NCBI RefSeq assembly: GCF_023499215.1
Contig: NZ_JAKHSK010000009.1
Location: forward strand, 62,001 to 126,000
Direction: 5' to 3'
Length of the DNA stretch: 64,000 nt
DNA from: Zunongwangia pacifica
Lineage (GTDB): Bacteria > Bacteroidota > Bacteroidia > Flavobacteriales > Flavobacteriaceae
Numbering within the stretch: position 1 is the stretch's first letter; each line of letters starts with the position of its first letter. Shown piece after piece: positions 24,489 through 34,980 of the stretch. The notes under the pieces are model-generated. The model had not been told where the DNA came from. It saw nothing but the letters and a program-made list of their open reading frames with translations, and ran no database searches. The translations under genes and the position numbers were made by a program.

Positions 24489-25964
24489 ATGAGCGAAGAA
24501 ACAACTAATAAACAGGATATGCCTGAACAGCTATCGGACATATTACTGGTGCTGGATAAAGAGAAAATGAAAATCCAAGCCGTAAAGAGTATTGACGAAA
24601 ACGGGAAAATGGAAACCGTAGAACCCACAAAGAAGAACCAAAACCAGTTTATGCGTGTGGACAAAAGCGGTGATTTCTTTTCCAACTTCTTTTCCAATTT
24701 TTTCAGTCAGTTAAAGAACCCTACCAATTTTTCATTCTTCAAAGTGCCTGCACCTCTTGCTATTGATAAAGCACAGGAGTTGCAAAAGCAGGTAGATAAG
24801 CCTACTCCCGAGGGCGAAAAAGTGATGAAAGAATACGAAGTGAAGACAGAACCACAGCAGGATAAAAAACAAGAAAATCAAAATAATATGGCAACAGCAC
24901 AAACAACACCGGAAGTAAGCGAATATCGCTACAAGCCGGAACAGATTGATTGGGACACAATGAAAAATCTCGGGTTAAGCAAGGAATATCTTGAAAAAAG
25001 AAACCTGCTTGACCCTTTGCTACGAGGTTACAAAACCAATGAACTTTTACCGATTGGCGTTAATTTCGGAGGTTCTGTTCTTCGCACAGATGCCCGCCTG
25101 TCTTTACAGCAAGCCGAAGATGGAAATGTTATCGTAGCAATACACGGTATCAAAAAAGAGCCTAACCTCCACTTCGAGTTTTTTGGTCACAAGTTTACCG
25201 ATGAAGACAAGAAAAACCTGCTCGAAACGGGCAATATGGGGCGTGTCGTTAATTTGGTAAATTCCAAAACAGGCGAATTGATGCCGTCTATTATCAGTAT
25301 TGACAGGCTGACAAACGATGTAATTGCATTACGGACAGAGTTCATAAAAATTCCCGATGAAATTAAGGGCGTAAAGCTGAATGAGGAACAAAAGCAAACT
25401 TTAATGGAGGGTAAACCGCTAAAGTTAGAGGGTATGATTTCCACCAAAGGAACGGAGTTCTCGGCAACAGTACAGTTCAATGCAGACAAGCGTTATGTGG
25501 AGTTCCTGTTTGACCGCAATAATTCCAACAGGCAAACCCAAAGCAACGGTCAAGCCCAAAGCAAAGGACAAAATAATCAGCAAAGCCAACCGCAGGAAGC
25601 TCCAAAAACATTTAGGGGCAAAGAGCTGACCGATGAGCAACATAAGGATTTCAAAGCAGGTCAAACCATCTACATTGATGGATTAAAAGATAAAAAAGGG
25701 CAACCTTATCAGGGCTATATCACTTTCAATAAGGATACAGGAAAAACCGGGTTCGAGTTTCCCAATCAGTATAAGGAAAGAGTAAAACCCACCGAAGCCC
25801 ACAAAACGCAGACTGCCGTCAATTCGGAGGGCAAAACCAACGAAGCGACCAAAAACGTCCAAGAGCCTTTAAAGTCCGGGCAGCAAAGTCCAAAAAACAA
25901 GCAGCAGCAGGAACAACAGGAAAAGCCCGAAACCCCTGCAAAATCCAAAGGCAGAAAAATGTAG
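24489..25964 (+). CDS. DUF4099/DUF3945 ICE protein
   Basis: A 491-residue hydrophilic protein with no signal or TM segment. The N-terminal part (1-100) has a repeated FFSNFFS stretch. A DUF4099-like region begins near 150 (WDTMKNLGLSKEYLEKRNLLDPLLRGYKT). DUF3945-like repeats follow (GVKLNEEQKQTLMEGKPLKLEGM and GKELTDEQHKDFKAGQTIYIDGL), and then a Gln/Lys-rich tail. The family accompanies TopB in Bacteroidetes conjugative elements. It lies 6 bp before topB and is surely co-transcribed. A DNA-processing role is inferred only from context. Confidence 0.75.
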   Translation: MSEETTNKQDMPEQLSDILLVLDKEKMKIQAVKSIDENGKMETVEPTKKNQNQFMRVDKSGDFFSNFFSNFFSQLKNPTNFSFFKVPAPLAIDKAQELQKQVDKPTPEGEKVMKEYEVKTEPQQDKKQENQNNMATAQTTPEVSEYRYKPEQIDWDTMKNLGLSKEYLEKRNLLDPLLRGYKTNELLPIGVNFGGSVLRTDARLSLQQAEDGNVIVAIHGIKKEPNLHFEFFGHKFTDEDKKNLLETGNMGRVVNLVNSKTGELMPSIISIDRLTNDVIALRTEFIKIPDEIKGVKLNEEQKQTLMEGKPLKLEGMISTKGTEFSATVQFNADKRYVEFLFDRNNSNRQTQSNGQAQSKGQNNQQSQPQEAPKTFRGKELTDEQHKDFKAGQTIYIDGLKDKKGQPYQGYITFNKDTGKTGFEFPNQYKERVKPTEAHKTQTAVNSEGKTNEATKNVQEPLKSGQQSPKNKQQQEQQEKPETPAKSKGRKM

Positions 25965-25970
25965 TACGAT

Positions 25971-28064
25971 ATGAAAACAATTATTGCAGAAAAACCAAGC
26001 GTAGCAAGGGAAATAGCCGGACTTGTGGGAGCATCCGATAAAAAGGACGGCTACCTGACAGGTAACGGCTATTTTGTTACGTGGGCATTCGGTCATTTAA
26101 TAGGACTGGGAATGCCCGAAGATTATGGCATTTCGGGATTTGATAAAGCATCCCTGCCGATATTGCCCAACCCGTTTTTATTGACCGTCCGCAAGGTCAA
26201 AAAAGATAAAGGGTACACCGCCGATACTGGCGCATTAAAGCAATTGAAAGTCATTGAGCAACTTTTTAAGCAAAGCAACAGCATCATCGTTGCTACCGAT
26301 GCAGGTCGTGAGGGCGAACTCATTTTCAGGTACATTTATGAGTACCTGAAATGCAACAAGCCTTTTGAACGCCTTTGGATAAGTTCACTTACCGAAAAGG
26401 CAATAAAGCAGGGTTTTGACAACCTGAAAGACGGGGCAGCATTTGACGGATTGTACCAGGCTGCGCAAGGCAGAAGCCGTGCCGACTGGCTTGTAGGCAT
26501 CAATGCTACACAGGCATTGAGTATAGCCGCAGGTAACGGTATCTATTCGCTCGGAAGAGTGCAAACACCCACACTGGCTTTGATATGCAAACGCTACCTT
26601 GACAATAAGAATTTCACGGTAAAGAAATACTGGCAGATACAGTTGATGCACAACAAAACGCAGGTTGATTTCAAAAGTATTTCCGCTACCAAATGGGAAG
26701 AAAAGCAACTTGCCGATGATACCCTTAGAGCTATTCAGCGTGGCACAACGGCAACTGTTACCTCGGTAGAAACCAAAAGCGTTACAGAACAACCGCCCTT
26801 GCTTTTTGATTTGACAGGCTTACAAAAGGAAGCTAACAAAAGACTGAAATTATCTGCTGAAGCAACGCTTAATATCGCACAAAGCCTGTACGAAAAGAAA
26901 TTTATCACGTACCCACGTACCGGAAGCAAATACATTCCTGAAGATATGTGGGCTGAAATTCCAAACCTTGTGCGGGCATTGCAGAACCGTGAAGATTGCA
27001 AGCAAGCCCTTACCAAAATCAAATGGGGACGGTTCAACAAACGTATCGTGAATGACCTCCGTGTAACGGACCATCACGGTTTGTTGATTACGGATAAAGT
27101 GCCGTCCGTACTCAATGCAGACGAAAACAAGATTTACAATATGATTGCGCTTCGGTTGCTCGAAGCCATATCACAAGCCTGTGTCAAAGAAATAACCGAT
27201 GTATCATTACAGGTATTGCATTACGACTTTACGGCAAAAGGCTGTAAAATTCAGGAAGCGGGTTGGCGTTCCATCAAAGGAAGTTTTACCGATGATGGCG
27301 AAGAGCCGGTACAGGAACTACCTGAACTGAATAAAGGCGATGAACTCAAAATAAAGGAAGCCGCCGTTTTGGAAAAGCAGACCAAACCGCCAGTGCTTTA
27401 CACCGAAGCCGGGCTTTTGTCGGCTATGGAAACCGCAGGGAAAGAAATCGAGAACGAGGAAGAGCGCAAAGCCCTCAAAAATATCGGTATCGGTACTCCG
27501 GCTACAAGAGCCGCCATTATCGAAACCCTGTTTACCCGCAATTATATCCAAAGGGATAAACGTTCATTAATCCCTACGGAAAAAGGATTGCAGGTGTACG
27601 GGCTTGTCAAAGACCGAAAAATTGCGGATGTGGCAATGACCGCCGAATGGGAATTGGCATTGCAGAAAATCGAGAACAACGAAGCGGATGCCGGAACATT
27701 TCAAAAGGAAATGGAAACCTATGCCAAATCCATTACCGATGAATTGCTGCAAACTTCTATTGCTCAAAACAACCTACCGAAGTTGGTTTGCCCTAAATGC
27801 AAAAGCCAGCAACTCATTATCCGTGATAAAATTGTGAAGTGTCCCGATGAGGTTTGTAGTTGGGTACAGTTCCGTATCGTCTGCGGTGTGCAAATCAGTA
27901 TCGAAAATGTAACAAGCCTTGTCAATAAAGGCAAAACCTCTTTAATCAAAGGAATGACAAGCAAAGCAGGTAAGAAATTCGATGCGTATATCGTGTTGAA
28001 TGCCGATTGTAGTACCTCTTTTGAGTTTGAGAAAAACAAAAGCAGTAAACGCAATGGAAAATAA
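25971..28064 (+). CDS. topB: Type IA DNA topoisomerase (topoisomerase III)
   Basis: Relaxes and decatenates DNA through a tyrosine-linked single-strand break. In 697 residues the Toprim domain is visible at 1-130 (EKPSVAREIA and the acidic ATDAGREGELIF). The active-site Tyr is in FITYPRTGSKYIP near residue 310. A zinc-type segment at the C-terminus reads LVCPKCKSQQLIIRDKIVKCPDEVC. This is the plasmid/ICE TopB class. It probably helps conjugative transfer or replication of the element. Its last 11 bp overlap the ORF6N gene. Confidence 0.93.
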   Translation: MKTIIAEKPSVAREIAGLVGASDKKDGYLTGNGYFVTWAFGHLIGLGMPEDYGISGFDKASLPILPNPFLLTVRKVKKDKGYTADTGALKQLKVIEQLFKQSNSIIVATDAGREGELIFRYIYEYLKCNKPFERLWISSLTEKAIKQGFDNLKDGAAFDGLYQAAQGRSRADWLVGINATQALSIAAGNGIYSLGRVQTPTLALICKRYLDNKNFTVKKYWQIQLMHNKTQVDFKSISATKWEEKQLADDTLRAIQRGTTATVTSVETKSVTEQPPLLFDLTGLQKEANKRLKLSAEATLNIAQSLYEKKFITYPRTGSKYIPEDMWAEIPNLVRALQNREDCKQALTKIKWGRFNKRIVNDLRVTDHHGLLITDKVPSVLNADENKIYNMIALRLLEAISQACVKEITDVSLQVLHYDFTAKGCKIQEAGWRSIKGSFTDDGEEPVQELPELNKGDELKIKEAAVLEKQTKPPVLYTEAGLLSAMETAGKEIENEEERKALKNIGIGTPATRAAIIETLFTRNYIQRDKRSLIPTEKGLQVYGLVKDRKIADVAMTAEWELALQKIENNEADAGTFQKEMETYAKSITDELLQTSIAQNNLPKLVCPKCKSQQLIIRDKIVKCPDEVCSWVQFRIVCGVQISIENVTSLVNKGKTSLIKGMTSKAGKKFDAYIVLNADCSTSFEFEKNKSSKRNGK

Positions 28065-28935
28065 ACCGTCAATCGTACCCAAAGAAATCAGGAACCTGAT
28101 TTATACTATCCGGGGCAAACAGGTAATGTTGGATAGTGACCTCGCTGCCTTATATCAGGTAGAAACAAAGAACCTGAACAAAGCCGTTAAAAGAAATATT
28201 GAGCGATTTCCTGTATCATTCTGCTTTCAACTGACCGAAGAGGAAGTTGAAAACTTGAGGTTCCAAATTGGAACCTCAAGTTTGAGCTACGGCGGCAGAC
28301 GTTATTTACCCTATGTTTTTACCGAACAAGGCGTTGCAATGGCATCTGCCATACTCCGTTCAGACATAGCCGTTAAAATGAGTGTTGAAATAATGGAAGC
28401 CTTTGTAGAAATGCGGCGTATGCTTATTAGCAATGCTTCTTTGTTTCATCGTTTGGATAATATCGAGTTAAAGCAACTGGAAGCCGACCAAAAATTTGAA
28501 GAGATTTTTAAGGCTTTGGAAAGTGATAAGCTGCACAGCGAAAAAGGCATTTTCTATAACGGGCAGGTTTTTGATGCCTATGCCTTTGTTTCCGATATTA
28601 TCCGCAATGCCACAAGTTCCATTATCCTGCTTGATAATTATGTGGATGATACCGTGCTTACGTTATTGGGGAAACGCAAAGACAATGTAACAGCCACAAT
28701 CCTTACTAAAAATATCAGTAATCAATTACGGTTGGATTTACAACGCTACAATAGCCAATATCCTCCGGTAGATATTGAGCTTTTCTCCGATGCCCACGAC
28801 CGTTTCTTGATTATTGACCATACAGAACTCTACCACATCGGGGCATCACTCAAAGACCTGGGCAAAAAATGGTTTGCCTTTTCAAGAATGGATATTGAAG
28901 TCGGCAGGATGCTTCAAATCTTGAATAAGCCATAA
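28054..28935 (+). CDS. ORF6N-domain protein
   Basis: The 293 residues start at 28054, overlapping topB; the longer upstream frame merely reads through topB. The ORF6N DNA-binding domain spans about 10-110 (IRGKQVMLDSDLAALYQVETKNLNKAVKRN, RFPVSFCFQLTEEE, YLPYVFTEQGVAMAS). The C-terminal half (about 165-290) has a DUF-like fold with NATSSIILLDNYVDDTVLTLL. ORF6N proteins are related to phage antirepressors. A 33-bp palindrome (28251-28283) lies inside the coding sequence. It could be a regulator or a defence/antidefence factor; function unknown. Confidence 0.8.
   Translation: MENKPSIVPKEIRNLIYTIRGKQVMLDSDLAALYQVETKNLNKAVKRNIERFPVSFCFQLTEEEVENLRFQIGTSSLSYGGRRYLPYVFTEQGVAMASAILRSDIAVKMSVEIMEAFVEMRRMLISNASLFHRLDNIELKQLEADQKFEEIFKALESDKLHSEKGIFYNGQVFDAYAFVSDIIRNATSSIILLDNYVDDTVLTLLGKRKDNVTATILTKNISNQLRLDLQRYNSQYPPVDIELFSDAHDRFLIIDHTELYHIGASLKDLGKKWFAFSRMDIEVGRMLQILNKP
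28251..28283. repeat. 33-bp palindrome inside the ORF6N gene
   Basis: Two 16-bp arms (AAACTTGAGGTTCCAA and its exact complement) around a single A, in the codons for the ENLRFQIGTSSL segment. Confidence 0.85.
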
Positions 28936-28940
28936 AAATG

Positions 28941-28962
28941 AACCTCCGAATTATCGGAGGTT
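28941..28962 (+). terminator. Terminator of the topB/ORF6N operon
   Basis: Stem AACCTCCGA/TCGGAGGTT with a 4-nt loop and a T run, 5 bp after the ORF6N stop. Confidence 0.85.
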
Positions 28963-28968
28963 TTTTGT

Positions 28969-29011
28969 TGCCTATTACGCCAAATCCTGCCTTTCAAAGC
29001 CAAACCCTGCA
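28969..29011. promoter_or_regulatory. 10-bp-phased GCC array, copy 3
   Basis: CGCC at 28978, TGCC at 28988, AGCC at 28998 and TGCA at 29008, exactly 10 bp apart, with another TGCC at 28969. It lies upstream of the DUF1896/helicase operon. Confidence 0.65.
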
Positions 29012-29081
29012 ACATTCTCATAGGCATTTGCTCCTGCTTCTAATTTTAGGATTTAAGTAAAATTCTAAAACAAAATATAGT

Positions 29082-29519
29082 ATGGATGTACAGCAAAAAG
29101 ACCTATCGTATTTCAGATTACGACTGCAAGAACTGTTAAACAGTAGCTTCCCCGAAAAGGCACACGACCAAAAATTTATCGACCAGCGTTCTTCGTGGGC
29201 TTCCAATGCTTATGAGGGTGCTTTCAGGGCGGGAAACCCCATTGAGCAATGCAATGAAATAGCCAACTACATACTTTTTGAGGGCTTACACTTCTCCAAA
29301 TTCGACACTGTTTTTCAGGTGGTATGCAATGAGTTTGATACCGTAATGGCAGATGAGGAACTGCGACCGTTTGCCCTTAAAATGTTCCCTGTCTGTGAGG
29401 CTGTTCTCGCAGGATATGAATTAACCGATGATTTCGCCTACGGTTATGAGTTTGATTTACTCTATACCGAACTGACTGGAACCATCGCAATATGGATAGA
29501 GGAAAATGGGCTTCAGTAA
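29082..29519 (+). CDS. DUF1896 protein
   Basis: A 145-residue acidic helical protein recognised as DUF1896 from [28 protein letters not shown] and [27 protein letters not shown]. The family regularly precedes the giant methylase/helicase in Bacteroidetes conjugative elements. Its last 14 bp overlap that gene here, which argues for translational coupling and a joint role. There is no catalytic motif. It might be a small subunit or inhibitor of the helicase; this is only context-based. Confidence 0.75.
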   Translation: MDVQQKDLSYFRLRLQELLNSSFPEKAHDQKFIDQRSSWASNAYEGAFRAGNPIEQCNEIANYILFEGLHFSKFDTVFQVVCNEFDTVMADEELRPFALKMFPVCEAVLAGYELTDDFAYGYEFDLLYTELTGTIAIWIEENGLQ

Positions 29520-32500
29520 GAAGCAACATCTCCAACAGAATATTGATGCCCTGCGAATTGCTTTTAAACTGGAAAAGGAGAAACGGCAAGCCACCGTAGG
29601 CGAAAGACTGCTAATGATGCAATACAGCGGATTTGGCGGTCTTAAATTCGTGCTGAACCCCATAGCCAACGAAATAGACATCAATCATTGGAGAAAAACC
29701 GAACACGACCTTTTCCCTATTACGCAGGAACTCCACCAACTGCTCAAAGAAAATTCCGAAGACGATAAGCAATACCGCAGGTATGTGGACAGTATGAAAA
29801 GTTCCGTACTGACAGCTTTTTATACACCGCCACAGGTAATAGATGCGATTTCCGCAACCTTGCGTGAAAGAGGTCTGAACATTGATAAATTCCTTGAACC
29901 GTCCGCAGGTATCGGCTCATTCGTACAGTCCTTTTCGGAAAACCAACAAAGTATTACCGCTTATGAAAAAGACTTGCTCACAGGCAAGATTTTAAAACAG
30001 CTTTACCCCGAAAGCAATATCCGTGTAAGTGGTTTTGAAGAAATTCTCGAAAAGGAACAAAACAGCTATGATGTAATTGCCAGCAATATACCATTTGGCG
30101 ATACTTCCGTTTTCGACCTTTCCTATTCCCGTAGCAGGGACAGTGCAAAAGTACAGGCAGCCCGAAGCATACACAATTACTTTTTTCTGAAAGGTGCTGA
30201 TATGCTCCGTGAGGGCGGTTTGTTGGTTTACATTACTTCACAGGGCATTCTGAACAGCCCTAAGAACGAACCCATACGCAAGGCGTTAATGCAGGATAAT
30301 AATCTGGTTTCGGTTGTTCGCTTACCCAACAATCTTTTTACAGAATATGCAGGTACAGAAGTCGGAAGCGACCTGATTATCCTGCAAAAGAATACGGCAA
30401 AACAAAATCTGACCGAAAGGGAAGATCTGTTTTGCCAAAGCAGGCAAACAGAATACAATACACCTGGTAATGCACTCTTTCAGGACAACACAAGGATTGT
30501 GCATACCGAACGTAAATTAGATACCGACCCATACGGACAACCTGCATTAATCTATACGCATAAAGACGGCGTTGAGGGAATTGCCAAAGATTTAAAACAA
30601 ATGCTTTCCGAAGATTTTGGCAAGCACCTGAATATAGGTTTGTACAAAGGCGAACGGAACGATGAACCTATAATACAAATTCCGATTGAACCAACGGTTA
30701 CACCTCCGGTTATTGAGCCTGTAATCATTCAGCCAAAACCGCAACCTGTACCCACGCCTGTAACCCATCGGGAAAGCCCACAGGAATTAAAGCAACTAAG
30801 CATCTTCGACCTGTTTGAAAATGCGGACGAACCTGTAATGGTTGCTGCTCCGCCCAAAAGAACCACGCAAGCCAAAAGGCAAAGCACTAAAACAAACCGC
30901 CGTGCAATAGGTCGCCAAACCGACCTGTTCAGTGCGATGCAACAACCTTATACGCCTCCTGTTACTAATAGACCTACCAATGGAAATACATCAGCCAACG
31001 GCAAAAAACAGGAAGTTATCGGCGACCTGTTTTCAAGTATCAATGAGAATGGCCAAGCTGATAAGCCAGCTATTCCCGATACCATTCCCGAACCTGCTCC
31101 GTACAGTGGCAAACTGCAATCGTTCCATCGCAACGATTGCCTTGTGGTGGATAATGGTTGGGTCGGTCATCTGCAAGATGTAGATATAGCAGACGGTACG
31201 GCTGTATTCCACCCTTTACAGTTACCGACCTTACAGAAAGCAAGAGCCGAAGCGTATATCGGGGTGCGTGATGTTTACCAACAGCTTTACACAAAAGAGG
31301 CACAGCATCAGACCGAATACAAAGAAGAAAGGGAAAACCTTAATCGCCTTTACGATGCCTTTATTAAAAGGTACGGCAACCTCAACAGTGCCGATAATAT
31401 CAAGCTCATCAAAACGGATAGTTCCGGTAAGGAAATCCCTTATTTGGAACGTGTTATTGGTGGCGTGGTACACAAAGCCGATATATTCAGCAGACCTGTT
31501 AGTTTTTCTACTATAACCATAGCAACGGATAATCCCGAAGAAGCGTTATCAGCTTCGTTGAACAAGTACGGAAGCGTGGATTTGGACTTTATGTCCGAAA
31601 TCAGCGGTATGCCTGACGATGCTTTGAAAGAAGCCTTACACGGTCGTATCTACTACAATCCACTTCAAAAGGAATATGAAATAGCCGAACGCTGGATTGC
31701 AGGGAACGTAGTGGAAAAAGCGGAGAAAGTCAGAGCCTATCTCGAAAGCAATCCCGATGATACACAAGCCAAAGAAAGCCTTACCGTATTAGAGGAAGCA
31801 AGACCAATACGAATTGAATTTGAAGAACTCGATTTTAATCTGGGCGAACGCTGGATACCCACAGGTATTTATGCCCGGTTTGCATCGCACCTGTTCGATG
31901 CAGAAGTCCGTGTCCATTATTCCGACAGTGCCGATGACTTTTCCGTAACCTGCAAACAGAAGAACGTACACATTTGGGAGAAATACGCCGTCAAAGCCCA
32001 AAGCCGGACGTATGATGGGATTGCCCTGCTCAAACACGCCCTTGTCAATACCACGCCCGATATTTCAAAAACAATAACGGTTGAAGGCAAAGATGTCAAA
32101 GTGCGGGATATGGAAGCCATACAAATGGCGAATACTAAGATTGATGAAATCCGCAACGCCTTTACCGATTGGCTTCACGCCCAAAACGATGAGTTCAAAA
32201 CAAGGCTGACCGACCAATATAATGATACGTTTAACTGTTTCGTCCGCCCTAACTACGACGGCACACATCAGGAGTTTCCGGGATTAGACTGCAAGGGCTT
32301 AGGCATTAATGACCTGTATTCGAGCCAAAAGGATGCCGTTTGGATGATAAAGCTCAACAACGGGGCAATTTGCGACCACGAAGTAGGTGCAGGAAAAACG
32401 TTGGTAATGTGTACGGCTGCACAGGAAATGAAGCGTTTGGGGTTAGCCCATAAGCCTATGATTATCGGGCTGAAAAGCAATGTTCACGAAATTGCCGAAG

Positions 32501-34926
32501 CCTACCGCACGGCTTACCCACACGCAAAAATTCTGTTTCCTGGCAAGGAAGATTTTACGCCCCAAAAACGCCTGCGGATTTTTGGCGACATTAAAAACAA
32601 CGATTGGGATTGTGTGATACTGACACACGACCAATTCGGAATGATACCGCAATCGCCCGAAATTCAAAAAGAAATACTCCAAATAGAATTAGACAGCGTA
32701 GAGCGTAACCTCGATGCCCTGCAATCGCAAGGCAAGGAAGTTACCAGAGGGATGCTTGCCGGAGTAATCAAGCGGAAAGAAAACCTCGAAGTCAAGCTCA
32801 AAACCCTGCAACACGATATTGAAAACCGAAAAGATGATGTGGTGGATTTTAAGATGATGGGCATTGACCACTTGTTCGTTGATGAAAGCCACCAATTCAA
32901 AAACCTGATGTTCAACACAAGGCATACAAGGGTTGCCGGATTGGGCAATGTGGACGGAAGCCAAAAAGCATTGAACCTGCTCTTTGCTATCCGTACTATT
33001 CAGGAGCGTACCAATGCGGATATGGGAGCAACCTTTCTTTCAGGAACTACCATCAGCAACTCATTAACGGAACTATATCTGCTGTTCAAATACCTGCGAC
33101 CACGGGCATTGGAAAAACAGGGCATTCATTCTTTTGATGCGTGGGCAGCTATCTATGCAAGGAAAACGACCGATTATGAATTTTCTGTTGCTAACAACAT
33201 TGTAGCTAAAGAACGTTTCCGATACTTTATCAAAGTGCCGGAACTGGCACAATTCTACTCCGAAATTACGGATTACCGAACGGCAAAAGATATAGGAATT
33301 GACCGCCCCAATAAGAACGAGGTGTTGTACAATATACCGCCTACTCCCGACCAGGAAGAATTTATCCAAAGTCTGATGGAATTTGCAAAAACAGGAAAAG
33401 GAGAACTACTCGGAAGAGCACCTTTATCTCCATCGGAAGAAAAAGCAAAGATGCTCATCGCAACGGACTACGCCCGTAAAATGTCTTTGGATATGCGGAT
33501 GGTAAGCGGTGCGTATGATGACCACCCCGATAACAAGGCTTCGCATTGTGCGGCAAACATTACCAAGTATTACAACCAATACAACGCACAGAAAGGAACA
33601 CAGTTCGTTTTCTCCGATTTGGGAACCTACAAGCCGGGCGAATGGAATGTGTACTCCGAAATCAAACGCAAGCTCGTGGAAGACCACGGCATACCTGCAA
33701 ACGAAATCCGTTTTATACAGGAAGGCAAAAATGATAAGCAACGTAAGGAACTTATCAAAGGAATGAACGAGGGCAAAATCCGTGTGTTGTTCGGTTCCAC
33801 AAGTATGCTCGGAACTGGCGTGAACGCACAGAAAAGAGCCGTTGCCGTTCATCATCTCGATACGCCGTGGCGACCAAGCGACCTTGCTCAAAGGGACGGC
33901 AGAGCCGTTCGAAAAGGTAATGAGATTGCCAAATTCTTTGCCGATAACAAAGTAGATGTGATTATCTATGCCGTAGAAAAATCATTGGATAGTTACAAGT
34001 TCAATCTGTTGTACAATAAGCAACTTTTTATAGACCAATTAAAAAACAATAACCTCGGCAAACGTACTATTGACGAGGGCAGTATGGACGAAAAATCGGG
34101 AATGAATTTTTCGGAATACGTGGCTATCCTATCAGGAAATACAGACCTGTTGGATAAAGCCAAATTGGAAAAACAGATTGCCGGGTTGGAAAGCGAAAAA
34201 CAGGCGTTCAACCGTTCAAAGTATAGTGCGAAGTACAAATTGGAAGATTATACGGAAATGTTGCAAAGCACTCAATCTCGTTTAAACCGTATGAGCCTTG
34301 ATTGGAATAATCTGCAAGAGCGTATCCAAAAACGGTCAGACGGTACAATCGTAAATCCTGTACAGTTGGATGGCTTACCGCCCAATGCCGATATTAAACA
34401 AATCGGTGCAAAACTCAACCAGATTGCGGACAAAGCCCGAACCGGAGGTCAGTATGAAGAAATCGGTACGTTATACGGATTTACGCTTTTGGTAAAAACG
34501 GAAATGTCCGAAAAAGAGGGTGTGGATATAAGGGTAAACCGTTTTTTGGTACAGGGCGAGGGCAATATCAAATATACCTACAACAACGGTGTGATTGCTA
34601 AAGATGAAAAGCTGGCTGCTACGAACTTCCTTAATGCACTGGAGAAATTGCCCGGCTATATCGAGCAGGAGCACAAGAAAATTACGGAGATACAAAAAGA
34701 CCTGCCCATTCTTCAGGAAGTGGTTAACGGTACTTGGTCGAAAGAAAGTAAACTGGGCGAACTCAAAACGGAACTGGCTGCCGTAGAAAGAAAGATACAG
34801 CTATCTATTACACCAGAAACCAAACAAGATGCTCCGGAGCAGGCAGAAAAGCAGAAAGAAGCTCCAAAGGTTCAGGAAAGCATTATACGGACAAAAGGTA
34901 TTCATTTGCCTCGTGGCGTATTGTAA
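29506..34926 (+). CDS. Giant N6-methylase-like / SNF2-type helicase fusion protein
   Basis: The 1,806 residues join two enzymes. The N-terminal third resembles an N6-adenine methyltransferase: [24 protein letters not shown], then ASNIPFGD where active enzymes have NPPF/Y. A Pro/Gln-rich linker lies at about 385-520. The C-terminal half is an SF2/SNF2 helicase with [13 protein letters not shown] (Walker A, near residue 960), VDESHQFKN (Walker B), SGTTISNS and a helicase-C box [25 protein letters not shown] near 1460. A coiled-coil tail ends it. Such proteins are ICE-borne and may protect or unwind transferred DNA. Methylation is uncertain because of the altered motif. Confidence 0.88.
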   Translation: MGFSKKQHLQQNIDALRIAFKLEKEKRQATVGERLLMMQYSGFGGLKFVLNPIANEIDINHWRKTEHDLFPITQELHQLLKENSEDDKQYRRYVDSMKSSVLTAFYTPPQVIDAISATLRERGLNIDKFLEPSAGIGSFVQSFSENQQSITAYEKDLLTGKILKQLYPESNIRVSGFEEILEKEQNSYDVIASNIPFGDTSVFDLSYSRSRDSAKVQAARSIHNYFFLKGADMLREGGLLVYITSQGILNSPKNEPIRKALMQDNNLVSVVRLPNNLFTEYAGTEVGSDLIILQKNTAKQNLTEREDLFCQSRQTEYNTPGNALFQDNTRIVHTERKLDTDPYGQPALIYTHKDGVEGIAKDLKQMLSEDFGKHLNIGLYKGERNDEPIIQIPIEPTVTPPVIEPVIIQPKPQPVPTPVTHRESPQELKQLSIFDLFENADEPVMVAAPPKRTTQAKRQSTKTNRRAIGRQTDLFSAMQQPYTPPVTNRPTNGNTSANGKKQEVIGDLFSSINENGQADKPAIPDTIPEPAPYSGKLQSFHRNDCLVVDNGWVGHLQDVDIADGTAVFHPLQLPTLQKARAEAYIGVRDVYQQLYTKEAQHQTEYKEERENLNRLYDAFIKRYGNLNSADNIKLIKTDSSGKEIPYLERVIGGVVHKADIFSRPVSFSTITIATDNPEEALSASLNKYGSVDLDFMSEISGMPDDALKEALHGRIYYNPLQKEYEIAERWIAGNVVEKAEKVRAYLESNPDDTQAKESLTVLEEARPIRIEFEELDFNLGERWIPTGIYARFASHLFDAEVRVHYSDSADDFSVTCKQKNVHIWEKYAVKAQSRTYDGIALLKHALVNTTPDISKTITVEGKDVKVRDMEAIQMANTKIDEIRNAFTDWLHAQNDEFKTRLTDQYNDTFNCFVRPNYDGTHQEFPGLDCKGLGINDLYSSQKDAVWMIKLNNGAICDHEVGAGKTLVMCTAAQEMKRLGLAHKPMIIGLKSNVHEIAEAYRTAYPHAKILFPGKEDFTPQKRLRIFGDIKNNDWDCVILTHDQFGMIPQSPEIQKEILQIELDSVERNLDALQSQGKEVTRGMLAGVIKRKENLEVKLKTLQHDIENRKDDVVDFKMMGIDHLFVDESHQFKNLMFNTRHTRVAGLGNVDGSQKALNLLFAIRTIQERTNADMGATFLSGTTISNSLTELYLLFKYLRPRALEKQGIHSFDAWAAIYARKTTDYEFSVANNIVAKERFRYFIKVPELAQFYSEITDYRTAKDIGIDRPNKNEVLYNIPPTPDQEEFIQSLMEFAKTGKGELLGRAPLSPSEEKAKMLIATDYARKMSLDMRMVSGAYDDHPDNKASHCAANITKYYNQYNAQKGTQFVFSDLGTYKPGEWNVYSEIKRKLVEDHGIPANEIRFIQEGKNDKQRKELIKGMNEGKIRVLFGSTSMLGTGVNAQKRAVAVHHLDTPWRPSDLAQRDGRAVRKGNEIAKFFADNKVDVIIYAVEKSLDSYKFNLLYNKQLFIDQLKNNNLGKRTIDEGSMDEKSGMNFSEYVAILSGNTDLLDKAKLEKQIAGLESEKQAFNRSKYSAKYKLEDYTEMLQSTQSRLNRMSLDWNNLQERIQKRSDGTIVNPVQLDGLPPNADIKQIGAKLNQIADKARTGGQYEEIGTLYGFTLLVKTEMSEKEGVDIRVNRFLVQGEGNIKYTYNNGVIAKDEKLAATNFLNALEKLPGYIEQEHKKITEIQKDLPILQEVVNGTWSKESKLGELKTELAAVERKIQLSITPETKQDAPEQAEKQKEAPKVQESIIRTKGIHLPRGVL

Positions 34927-34948
34927 AACCTGAACGGGCAGGCAATAA

Positions 34949-34977
34949 AAAAGGGAGGTCATTTAAGCCTCCCTTTT
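34949..34977. terminator. Bidirectional terminator between helicase and mobC
   Basis: Perfect 10-bp stem AAAAGGGAGG/CCTCCCTTTT with a 9-nt loop between convergent genes. Confidence 0.88.
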
Positions 34978-34980
34978 AAA

